Below are positions 39,987 to 48,300 of a DNA stretch of 64,000 nucleotides, in pieces (position 1 is the stretch's first letter; every line of letters starts with the position of its first letter). The stretch covers positions 62,001 through 126,000 of the forward strand of contig NZ_PDWS01000010.1 in the NCBI RefSeq assembly GCF_010093305.1, read 5' to 3'. This DNA comes from Pseudoxanthomonas sacheonensis (lineage in GTDB: Bacteria; Pseudomonadota; Gammaproteobacteria; Xanthomonadales; Xanthomonadaceae). The translations under genes were made by a program, and so were the position numbers. The notes beneath the pieces were generated by a model, which ran no database searches, had not been told where the DNA came from, and saw nothing but the letters and a program-made list of their open reading frames with translations.

Positions 39987-40541
39987 ATGCCGCAACCGAC
40001 ACAGGCCGCGCCTTTATTGGCGCAGCAGCTCGCCGATTACTTGCGATGCTGGCCCAGCGAGGCCGAGACAGTGCAATCGTTCCTTGCTCTGCTGAATGAG
40101 CCGCAGGATCCCTTTCTGCGCGAACGCCTGGAAGGCCACTTCACCGGCGCGGCCTGGCTGGTGAGCGCCGACGGCGGCCGCATCCTGCTGACCCATCACC
40201 GCAAGCTGGAGCGCTGGCTGCAGCTGGGCGGGCATGCCGACGGCGACCGCGACATGGCCCAGGTGGCGCTGAAAGAGGCCCAGGAGGAATCCGGTTTGCC
40301 GGACTTGTCGGTCGATGCCGATGCGATCTTCGACCTGGACCGGCACTGGATTCCCGAGCGCAAGGGTGTACCGGGCCACTGGCATTACGACGTGCGCTAC
40401 GTGGTGCGCGCCGGTAGCGACGAGAACTATACGGTCAGCGACGAATCGCACGATCTGGCCTGGCGGCCGATCGCCGAAGTAGCGCAGGACCCCGACGAAT
40501 CCCTGAGCCGCATGGCCAGGAAGTGGCTGGCAATCCTGTAG
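39987..40541 (+). CDS. Nudix hydrolase
   Basis: 184 residues. The Nudix box is GGHADGDRDMAQ...KEAQEESGL, with the metal-binding EExG intact. Two consensus positions are changed (Glu to Arg after Gx5, and RE to KE). The N-terminal helical region (LADYLRCWPSEAETVQSFLA) and HWHYDVRYVV are typical of a Xanthomonadaceae/Pseudomonas group of unknown substrate. It starts at ATG 39987. The stop TAG is the TAG of the following GTAG repeat. Confidence 0.9.
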   Translation: MPQPTQAAPLLAQQLADYLRCWPSEAETVQSFLALLNEPQDPFLRERLEGHFTGAAWLVSADGGRILLTHHRKLERWLQLGGHADGDRDMAQVALKEAQEESGLPDLSVDADAIFDLDRHWIPERKGVPGHWHYDVRYVVRAGSDENYTVSDESHDLAWRPIAEVAQDPDESLSRMARKWLAIL

Positions 40542-40611
40542 GAGCGACGCGAGTCGCGAAACTCGTAACAGTTCAATTCTCCACGGCTTCGCGACTCGCG
40601 TCGCTCCTACA
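40537..40611. repeat. GTAG-type paired hairpin repeat (copy 3)
   Basis: TGTAGGAGCGACGCGAGTCG and the inverted CGACTCGCGTCGCTCCTACA. The Nudix stop is 40539-40541. It ends 13 nt from the serA stop, so it serves two convergent genes. Confidence 0.9.
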
Positions 40612-40623
40612 ATGGCCGGCTCA

Positions 40624-41865
<1,242 letters not shown>

Positions 41866-41944
41866 GCGGCAGGCGGGCGTCCGGTGGCGGGGCGGTCACT
41901 ATGCCAGAAGGGGCGGGGTTTTGCTGCGCTGCGGCAGTTGCCTT

Positions 41945-42048
41945 TGCCCCCTTTGAAAAAGGGGGCTGCGGGGAATTCGCTTTTGAACTTCGAAAGAAGC
42001 AAGAGTCAAGAGCAAATCCCCCTCAATCCCCCTTTTTCAAAGGGGGAA
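41945..42048. repeat. Paired CCCCCTTT repeat in the serA/D2HGDH intergenic region
   Basis: GCCCCCTTTGAAAAAGGGGGC, a G-rich tail and spacer, then AGCAAATCCCCCTCAATCC and CCCCCTTTTTCAAAGGGGG. It is inverted relative to the his-operon copy. It occupies most of the divergent promoter space. Confidence 0.88.
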
Positions 42049-42124
42049 GCCAAGCGATGCCGGGCTTCTGGACGCGCGACGGCATCGCTGGCACGCTGGC
42101 AGCCCCCTCATATACCGGCCTCCC

Positions 42125-43513
42125 ATGAGCGATCCGCGCCTGACAGACCTGTTGCAAGCCGTGCCGGCGCTGCGCCTGAAAACCGATCCCGCGGACCTGG
42201 AGCACTACGGCCGCGACTGGACCCGGCGCTGGACGCCGGCGCCGCTGGCGATAGCGTTGCCGGGATCGGTGGAGGAGGTGCAGGCGACCGTTCGCTGGGC
42301 GTACGAACATGGGGTCGCGGTGGTGCCTTCCGGCGGCCGCACCGGCCTGTCCGGCGGCGCGGTGGCGGCGAACGGGGAACTGGTGCTCAGCCTGGAACGG
42401 ATGAACCGCGTGCTGGATTTCAACGCCGTGGACCGTACGCTCACCGTGCAGGCCGGTATCGCTCTGGAAGCGGTGCGCAACGCGGCCCGCGAACATGGGC
42501 TCGAGTACCCGGTGGATTTCGCCTCGCGCGGTTCGTGCTCCATCGGCGGCAACATCGCCACCAACGCCGGCGGCATCCGCGTGATCCGCTACGGCAATAC
42601 GCGCGAATGGATCGCCGGCATGAAAGTGGTGACCGGCACCGGCGAACTGCTGGACCTCAACCGCGGTTTGATCAAGAACTCCAGCGGCTACGACCTGCGG
42701 CATCTGATGATCGCCTCCGAAGGCACGCTGGGTATCGTGGTGGAAGCGACCCTGCGCCTGACCGACCCGCCGCCGCCTTCCAACGTGATGCTGCTGGCGC
42801 TGCCTTCTTTCGAGGTGCTGATGCGGGTATTCGCCGCGTTCCGCGAAAAATTGCAGCTGGAGGCTTTCGAATTCTTCACCGACCGCGCGCTGCACCACGT
42901 GCTGGCGCATGGCGCGCAGAAGCCGTTCGAGGAAACGCATCCTTACTACGTGGTCACCGAGTTCGCCTCGGGCGACGAAATGCAGGAAGCGGCGGCCATG
43001 TCCGCCTTCGAGACCTGCATGGAGAACGGCTGGGTCAGCGATGGCGTGGTCAGCCAGAGCGATGCGCAGGCCGCGCAGTTGTGGCGGTTGCGCGAAGGCA
43101 TTACCGAAAGTCTGGCGCGGTACAAGCCCTACAAGAACGACGTGTCGGTGCGCATTTCGGCAATGCCCGCGTTCCTGGAGGAAACCCAGAAGCTGCTGGG
43201 CCAGGCCTACCCGCATTTCGACGTAGTCTGGTTTGGCCACATCGGCGACGGCAATCTGCACATCAACGTGCTGAAACCGGACGACCTGGGCGATACGGAG
43301 TTCGTCGGCCAGTGCGAGCAAGTGACCAAGCTGCTGGCCGAGTCGTTGAAGCGCCACCAGGGCAGCATTTCCGCCGAGCACGGTATAGGCCTGGTGAAGA
43401 AAGGCTATCTGGAAAGCACGCGCAGTGCGGCCGAGATCGAGATGATGCGCGGCATCAAGCGGGTGCTGGATCCGAAGGGGCTGATGAATCCGGGCAAGCT
43501 TTTCGACAGCTGA
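42125..43513 (+). CDS. FAD-linked D-2-hydroxyglutarate dehydrogenase
   Basis: 462 residues: FAD-binding PCMH-type domain (~40-220; PSGGRTGLSGGAV, GSCSIGGNIATNAGGIRVIRYG, ASEGTLGIVVEATL) and FAD-oxidase C domain with metal site FGHIGDGNLHINV and SAEHGIGLVKK. The match to D2HGDH rather than glycolate oxidase GlcD rests on the overall pattern and on the adjacent serA. In Pseudomonas stutzeri such an enzyme removes D-2-hydroxyglutarate formed by SerA, driving serine synthesis. It starts at ATG 42125. Confidence 0.88.
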   Translation: MSDPRLTDLLQAVPALRLKTDPADLEHYGRDWTRRWTPAPLAIALPGSVEEVQATVRWAYEHGVAVVPSGGRTGLSGGAVAANGELVLSLERMNRVLDFNAVDRTLTVQAGIALEAVRNAAREHGLEYPVDFASRGSCSIGGNIATNAGGIRVIRYGNTREWIAGMKVVTGTGELLDLNRGLIKNSSGYDLRHLMIASEGTLGIVVEATLRLTDPPPPSNVMLLALPSFEVLMRVFAAFREKLQLEAFEFFTDRALHHVLAHGAQKPFEETHPYYVVTEFASGDEMQEAAAMSAFETCMENGWVSDGVVSQSDAQAAQLWRLREGITESLARYKPYKNDVSVRISAMPAFLEETQKLLGQAYPHFDVVWFGHIGDGNLHINVLKPDDLGDTEFVGQCEQVTKLLAESLKRHQGSISAEHGIGLVKKGYLESTRSAAEIEMMRGIKRVLDPKGLMNPGKLFDS

Positions 43514-43556
43514 GAACGGTCATGCAGCCAGGCTATGGCGGCACGGCCGTTGCTTT

Positions 43557-43658
43557 GCCCCCTTTGGAAAAGGGGGCTGCGGGGGATTTGCTTTTGCTTT
43601 GGTTTTTGCACTGGAGCAAGAGCAAATCCCCTCAATCCTCCTTTTTCAAAGGGGGAGG
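43557..43658. repeat. Paired CCCCCTTT repeat after D2HGDH
   Basis: GCCCCCTTTGGAAAAGGGGGC with tail TGCGGGGGATTTGC, spacer, then AGCAAATCCCCTCAATCC and CTCCTTTTTCAAAGGGGGAG. It has the same orientation as the 41945 copy; together they bracket the D2HGDH gene. Confidence 0.88.
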
Positions 43659-43785
43659 CTGGATTTACAGCGTTGGTGGTGGCGTTGGTTGCGTGCTGCG
43701 ACGATTCAGCTTGCCGGGCACGCAGGCGGTTAATCTTGCGGAGCGTCGTTTCTTTCCTCTCCGTTTTTTTATCTGGAAACCCACC

Positions 43786-44085
43786 ATGATCCGAATTGCC
43801 ACGCTGTGCCTGTTGCTCGCGGTCTCTGTTCCGGTGTTAGCTTCCAGTTTCGCCGGCTCCTCCGCTGGCGCTTCCTCCGCAGGCTCTTCGGCTTCCTCCG
43901 GAAGCACCTCGGGCGACGACAAAGTAGTGCGGCAGGCGCGCGATGACGCCGCCAGCTTCGTCGCCAGCGAAGGGCGTATCCGCGGCGCCCGGTTGGAGGC
44001 GGCCCTGCGCCAGCTGCGCGAGCGCGACCCGGCCGCGCGCAAGGCCAGCGACATGCAACTCGCGCAGGCCATCCTGGCTTTGTGA
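43786..44085 (+). CDS. Secreted DUF2388-family protein
   Basis: 99 residues with a signal peptide (MIRIATLCLLLAVSVPVLA), then a Ser/Gly/Ala-rich stretch, then the DUF2388 core: DDKVVRQARDDAASFVASEG and RIRGARLEAALRQLRERDP, ending in MQLAQAILAL. Function of the family is unknown; it is best known from Pseudomonas. It is periplasmic by prediction. The stop overlaps the next gene's GTG start (GTGA), so the pair is translationally coupled, as DUF2388 and DUF4105 genes often are. Confidence 0.88.
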   Translation: MIRIATLCLLLAVSVPVLASSFAGSSAGASSAGSSASSGSTSGDDKVVRQARDDAASFVASEGRIRGARLEAALRQLRERDPAARKASDMQLAQAILAL

Positions 44086-45938
44086 GCCTGCCTTGTGGGA
44101 GCGCGTTCGGCGGAGCGGGAAGATGGCTGCTCCTGTTCGCGCTGGCCTGTGCGGGAAATGCGCAGGCCGGATTGCGGCTGCAGCCTGAAACCGGACCGCT
44201 GACACCGGAAGAAGCCGCTGCCACCCGACAGTTGTTGGATTCGGCCGTGCGGCGCTTGCCTCCGGCATGGGTGGCCGCTTTGGGCTCTATCCCGGTAATT
44301 TGGCGCGACGATCTGCCTGCGCAAGTGCACGGGCGCGCGAAGGCGAAGCGGCTGCTGCTCAATCGCGTGCTGCTCGACGACTGGATGGCGCGCCCGGCGG
44401 GTGCGGGAATCGACGAGCCGGCCACGCATGCGGCGTTATCGGCCGTGCTCCATGAGCTGGCGCATTTCTACGACCGCACGGCGCAGGGCCGGTTGTCGCG
44501 CGCTCCGCGCCTGTTGGACCTGGCGGGCTGGCAGGTGAGTCCCCTGCGGTTGGGTTTGCGGACTTCCCGCAATGCTTTCGGCGACCGCAGTCCGGATCCG
44601 TACGAGTTGGACCGCGCGTCCGAGTTCGTTGCCGTCAACCTCGAATATTTCCTGCTGGATCCGGACTACGCATGCCGGCGGCCAGCCTTGTACCGCTTTT
44701 TCTCCGAGCATTTCGATTGGGCGCCCGCCCATGCCGGTTGTGCGCCAGGCCAAGTATTTCTGCAGGCGGATGCCGATAGCGGTGAATCGGCGCTATTGCG
44801 ATTGGATCCGTCGCGCGTGTACGCGGTGGACTACCTGCTGGCCGAACCCAACCAGCAGCCGATGAGCCGCTGGGGCCACAGCATGCTGCGGCTGGTGATC
44901 TGCGCGCCGGACCGCCCGCCGGGACCGGACTGCCGCCTGGACCTGCGTTACCACCGCGTGCTGTCGTTCCGCGCCTTCGTCGACGATGTGCAGATTTCCA
45001 GCTGGCGCGGGCTTACCGGCTCCTATCCGTCGCGGCTTTTCCTGCTGCCCCTGGAACAGGTGATCGACGAATACACCAAGGTCGAGTTGCGCGGCCTGCA
45101 GTCGATTCCGCTGCGCTTGGATCCGGCGGAAATCGCCGGCCTGCTGGAACGCGCCGCGCAAACCCACTGGACCTACGACGGCCGTTACTATTTTCTCGGC
45201 AACAACTGCGCGGTGGAGACCTTCAAGCTGCTGCACGACGGTGTACCGCGCCTGGCCGGCGAACCGTTGGCCAGCATCACGCCGACCGGCTTGCTGCGGC
45301 GATTGAAGAAGGCGGGCATCGCCGATGCCTCGGTGCTGGACGATCCGGCGGAAGCTTTGCGCCTGGGTTACCGCTTCGAATCGGCGGGCGCGCATTACCA
45401 GGCTATGTTCGATGTGGCCCGGAGCGGATTGGGGTTGCCGCAACAAGGCGTGCGGGAATGGCTGGAGCTTGCACCGACGCAACGCGCGCCATGGCTGGAA
45501 CGGGGCGATTTACGCGCAAGCGCCGCATTACTGTTGCTCGAAGAAGCGGCATTGCGGCAACAGGAGTTGTTGGTGCGCGACGAACTCAAGCGCCGTTATC
45601 TGGGGCATGGGGCGCAGCAAGGTGGGAATGCCTTCGATGGGGAGGCCGCGCTCCGCGATTTCCTGCGCGTGGAGGGCTTCCTCAGCCACCCAGCAGCCTT
45701 GCTGCCGAACGGCAGCTATGGATTACCGCAAACGGACGAACGCAAGACGCTGGAGTTGGAGGGCGAGCGGTACGCGGCACAGCGTAAGCGACAGAGCGCC
45801 GCCTTGCGTGTGGATGCACGCAAGTGGATATCTCCCGAGCGCAGATCGACGCTAGAGAGGACCGAAACGAATATCGCTTCCCTGAGTGAACGACTGCAGC
45901 GGTTACATAAGGAGCAAAATGGACTGCAGTTGCAGTGA
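44082..45938 (+). CDS. Envelope DUF4105 (Lnb N-domain-like) protein with HEXXH domain
   Basis: 618 residues with a signal peptide (WLLLFALACAGNAQA). Residues ~35-215 contain HELAH at 124-128 and a downstream Glu-rich helix (ELDRASEFVAVNLEYF), the layout of a zinc peptidase. Residues ~245-400 are DUF4105: RWGHSMLRLV (His266) and YYFLGNNCAVETFKLL (Cys376), a possible Cys-His catalytic pair as in Lnb/NlpC-like folds. The C-terminal third is charged and ends in a coiled coil (ERLQRLHKEQNG). It is coupled to the DUF2388 gene. Substrate unknown. Confidence 0.85.
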   Translation: MSLPCGSAFGGAGRWLLLFALACAGNAQAGLRLQPETGPLTPEEAAATRQLLDSAVRRLPPAWVAALGSIPVIWRDDLPAQVHGRAKAKRLLLNRVLLDDWMARPAGAGIDEPATHAALSAVLHELAHFYDRTAQGRLSRAPRLLDLAGWQVSPLRLGLRTSRNAFGDRSPDPYELDRASEFVAVNLEYFLLDPDYACRRPALYRFFSEHFDWAPAHAGCAPGQVFLQADADSGESALLRLDPSRVYAVDYLLAEPNQQPMSRWGHSMLRLVICAPDRPPGPDCRLDLRYHRVLSFRAFVDDVQISSWRGLTGSYPSRLFLLPLEQVIDEYTKVELRGLQSIPLRLDPAEIAGLLERAAQTHWTYDGRYYFLGNNCAVETFKLLHDGVPRLAGEPLASITPTGLLRRLKKAGIADASVLDDPAEALRLGYRFESAGAHYQAMFDVARSGLGLPQQGVREWLELAPTQRAPWLERGDLRASAALLLLEEAALRQQELLVRDELKRRYLGHGAQQGGNAFDGEAALRDFLRVEGFLSHPAALLPNGSYGLPQTDERKTLELEGERYAAQRKRQSAALRVDARKWISPERRSTLERTETNIASLSERLQRLHKEQNGLQLQ

Positions 45939-45992
45939 GCAAGAGGCATTCCACTCAATACTAGACGTGGCAAACGAAGGCCGAGTTTTTCT

Positions 45993-46215
45993 CCTCTCCC
46001 CTTGTGGGAGAGGATGCCCGGAGAGCCTGCCCCGTACTTGATACGGGGCAGGAGAGGGACGCGAGCGCAGCGACGCGTGCTCTGGCTTCACATCGCTCGA
46101 AACCTTCCGGCGATTCACCGCCGATGGCTCCGGCTCACCCTCTCCCGGCCTTCGGCCACCCTCTCCCATCAAGGGAGAGGGGAGCGTGGAGCGGCTTTCG
46201 GCCACCCACTCGCAT
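45993..46215. repeat. Paired palindrome/G-rich intergenic repeat, copy 4 (degenerate)
   Basis: CCTCTCCCCTTGTGGGAGAGG, CCCCGTACTTGATACGGGG, then a long spacer and CACCCTCTCCCATCAAGGGAGAGGGG. The central perfect inverted repeat of copies 1 and 3 is missing. It fills the 296-bp gap between the DUF4105 gene and the convergent EF-P-like gene; no gene is supported there. Confidence 0.75.
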
Positions 46216-46234
46216 CAAGGAAAAGGGAACACAA

Positions 46235-46801
46235 TCAATCCGCGCGCCCACCGAACTCGCCCGTGGTCGTATTCACCAGTACCCGTTCGCCGTTGACGAT
46301 GTATTCCGGCACCATGATCTCCAGGCCGGTGCTGAGCTTGGCCGGCTTGGGACGCTTGGTGGCGCTGCCGCCCTTGAGCTCCGGCGGGGTTTCGATTACT
46401 TCCAGGGTCACGTGCTGCGGCAACTGCAAGGCGACAGGCTGGTCGTCGATGATCTGCACGTAGCTGCCGGTCAGGCCGTCTGCGATGTAGCCGGCGTCGT
46501 CGCCGATCACGTCGGCGTCGAAGGTGTAGGGCGTGAAGTCCTCGTCGTCCAGGAATACGAAGGCGTCGCCGTCCTTGTAAGAGTAGGTGGCCTGGCGGCG
46601 CGACATCTCCACTTCCTTCAGTTCGTCGTCCGCGCCTACGCTCAGGTCGTACTTGACCGCGCCGGGCACGCTGTACAGGGTGAAGCGGTATTTGACGTTG
46701 CCGCCGCGGCCCTGCGGCGAGCTGCGCTCGATGTCGCGCACCTGATAGACGGTACCGTTGTGTTCGAAGACGTTGCCTTTCTTGATTTCGTGGGCTTTCA
46801 T
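46235..46801 (-). CDS. yeiP: Elongation factor P-like protein (YeiP/EfpL)
   Basis: 188 residues with the three-domain EF-P layout: KOW-like domain ([20 protein letters not shown]), OB domain ([31 protein letters not shown]) and C-terminal domain ([26 protein letters not shown]). The tip loop is SPQGRGGN with Arg32, where EF-P carries its modified Lys/Arg; this loop is the EfpL/YeiP type. EfpL relieves ribosome stalling at difficult motifs. It starts at ATG 46801. Confidence 0.93.
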   Translation of the reverse strand: MKAHEIKKGNVFEHNGTVYQVRDIERSSPQGRGGNVKYRFTLYSVPGAVKYDLSVGADDELKEVEMSRRQATYSYKDGDAFVFLDDEDFTPYTFDADVIGDDAGYIADGLTGSYVQIIDDQPVALQLPQHVTLEVIETPPELKGGSATKRPKPAKLSTGLEIMVPEYIVNGERVLVNTTTGEFGGRAD

Positions 46802-46834
46802 GAGAGACCGGGAATGGTTGAGAAGGGGAGTTTT

Positions 46835-46902
46835 TGTAGGAGCGGGCCCTGCCCGCGACCGCTCTACGCTAAAAGCGTTCGCGGGCAGGGCCCGCTCCTA
46901 CA
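46835..46902. repeat. GTAG-type paired hairpin repeat (copy 4)
   Basis: TGTAGGAGCGGGCCCTGCCC and the inverted GGGCAGGGCCCGCTCCTACA. It lies between the SDR stop (4 nt away) and the EF-P-like start. Confidence 0.9.
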
Positions 46903-46906
46903 GGGA

Positions 46907-47677
46907 CTATTTCGGCGCCAGCCGCACCGCGCCGTCCAGGCGGATAGTCTCGCCGTTCAAATAGCGGCTTTGCAGGATGAAGGCGACGGTATCGGCGAAT
47001 TCCTCCGGCTTGCCCAGGCGCGCCGGGAACGGGATCGAAGCGCTGAGCGACTTCTGCACTTCTTCGCTCATGCCATCGACCATCGGTGTCCAGAAGATGC
47101 CGGGCGCCACCGTCATCACGCGGATGCCGAAACGGGAAAGCTCGCGCGCCATCGGCAAGGTCATGCCGACCACGCCGCCCTTGGATGCCGAATAGGCGGC
47201 CTGGCCGATCTGGCCTTCGTAGGCGGCCACGCTGGCGGTGTTGACGATGACGCCGCGCTCGCCGTCTTCGCCGGCCGCATTGTGCTGCATCAGGTTGGCG
47301 GCGGCCTTGGCCACGTTGAAGCTGCCGACCAGGTTCACCAGCACGGTGGTGCGGAAGTTGGACAGCGGCATCGGCGCTTCTTTGCCCAGCACGCGCCCGG
47401 CGCCGAGGATGCCGGCGCAATTGATCGCCGCGTTCAGCCCACCCAGGAATTCACTGGCGGCCGCGGCGTTGTCCGCCACTCCGGCCTCATCGGTGACATC
47501 GGTGCGGAAGTAACGCGCGTTGCCGTCGCCCAAAGCTGCGACCGCCGCCGCGCCCTTGTCGTCGTTGACGTCGAACAGCGCGACCTTGCCGCCTTGGGCG
47601 ACAAGATTCTGGGCAACGGCCAGGCCAAGGCCGGAAACGCCGCCAGTGACGATGGCGCGGGTATTGGAAAGCTGCAT
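46907..47677 (-). CDS. SDR-family 3-hydroxyacyl-CoA dehydrogenase (HSD10-like)
   Basis: A 256-residue Rossmann enzyme. AIVTGGVSGLGLAVAQNLV is the NAD loop, LNAAINCAGILGAGRV, NTASVAAYEGQIGQAAYSASKGG (Ser-Tyr-Lys catalytic set) and VAPGIFWTPMVDGM follow. The pattern matches type-2 3-hydroxyacyl-CoA dehydrogenase, which acts on branched and straight short-chain acyl-CoAs. Leucine and fatty-acid catabolic genes nearby fit this. ATG 47677 is chosen from the homolog N-terminus; ATG 47689 is equally possible. Confidence 0.9.
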   Translation of the reverse strand: MQLSNTRAIVTGGVSGLGLAVAQNLVAQGGKVALFDVNDDKGAAAVAALGDGNARYFRTDVTDEAGVADNAAAASEFLGGLNAAINCAGILGAGRVLGKEAPMPLSNFRTTVLVNLVGSFNVAKAAANLMQHNAAGEDGERGVIVNTASVAAYEGQIGQAAYSASKGGVVGMTLPMARELSRFGIRVMTVAPGIFWTPMVDGMSEEVQKSLSASIPFPARLGKPEEFADTVAFILQSRYLNGETIRLDGAVRLAPK

Positions 47678-47733
47678 GCGGAAGTCCATCGCTTGTAGTG
47701 GCACGCATTTTACGCGATGTCCGGGCGTCCTTT

Positions 47734-47804
47734 TGTAGGAGCGGGCCCTGCCCGCGACGGGCCTTACCGGTAAAGCCTCGTCGCGGGCAGGGCCCGCTCC
47801 TACA
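47734..47804. repeat. GTAG-type paired hairpin repeat (copy 5)
   Basis: TGTAGGAGCGGGCCCTGCCC and the inverted GGGCAGGGCCCGCTCCTACA, almost the same arms as copy 4. Its right GTAG, read on the minus strand, provides the stop of the GNAT gene. Confidence 0.9.
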
Positions 47805-48300
47805 GATCCAGGAGATAGAAAGTGTTGCAACCGCCATGACCGGTGGCGCCCAACGGCGCCTCCAGGCGCCGGAATCCACTGCGCTCGTAGAGACGCATGG
47901 CCGCGTCCATCCCGCACAGGGTTTCCAGGTAGCACTGGCTGAAACCGAATTCGCGTGCGGCCTGCAGGCAGCGGGCCATCATCGCCGCGCCTGCGCCGAT
48001 GCCGCGCGCTTCGGGCAGAAAGTACATCTTGCGCAGTTCGCAGGTCCCGTCATCGCCACCCACCAGCGGCGCCACGCCGCCGCCGCCAATGACCTGGCCA
48101 TCGCGTTCGACGACGAAGTAGGCCGAACGCGGTTCCGCATAAGCGCGGCTCATCCAGTCCACTTCGGGGTCGTTGATGGCGAAGCCGCTGCCGGTGGCGC
48201 CGAATTCCGGCATCACCGTGCGGATGATCCGCGCCATCGCCGCGTCGTCGCGCGTTTCGATCGGGCGCAATAGATAACTCTCGTCCGCAGCTTCAACCAT
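47800..48300 (-). CDS. GNAT-family N-acetyltransferase
   Basis: 166 residues with a complete GNAT core: YLLRPIETRDDAAMARIIR, AYFVVERDGQVIGGGGVAPL, CELRKMYFLPEARGIGAGAAMMARCL (acetyl-CoA loop RGIGAG), and AMRLYERSGFRRLE. Substrate unknown. ATG 48300 overlaps the end of the GGDEF-EAL gene by 8 nt, so it follows that gene in the same transcript. Its stop TAG is part of the repeat at 47734-47804. Confidence 0.9.
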   Translation of the reverse strand: MVEAADESYLLRPIETRDDAAMARIIRTVMPEFGATGSGFAINDPEVDWMSRAYAEPRSAYFVVERDGQVIGGGGVAPLVGGDDGTCELRKMYFLPEARGIGAGAAMMARCLQAAREFGFSQCYLETLCGMDAAMRLYERSGFRRLEAPLGATGHGGCNTFYLLDL

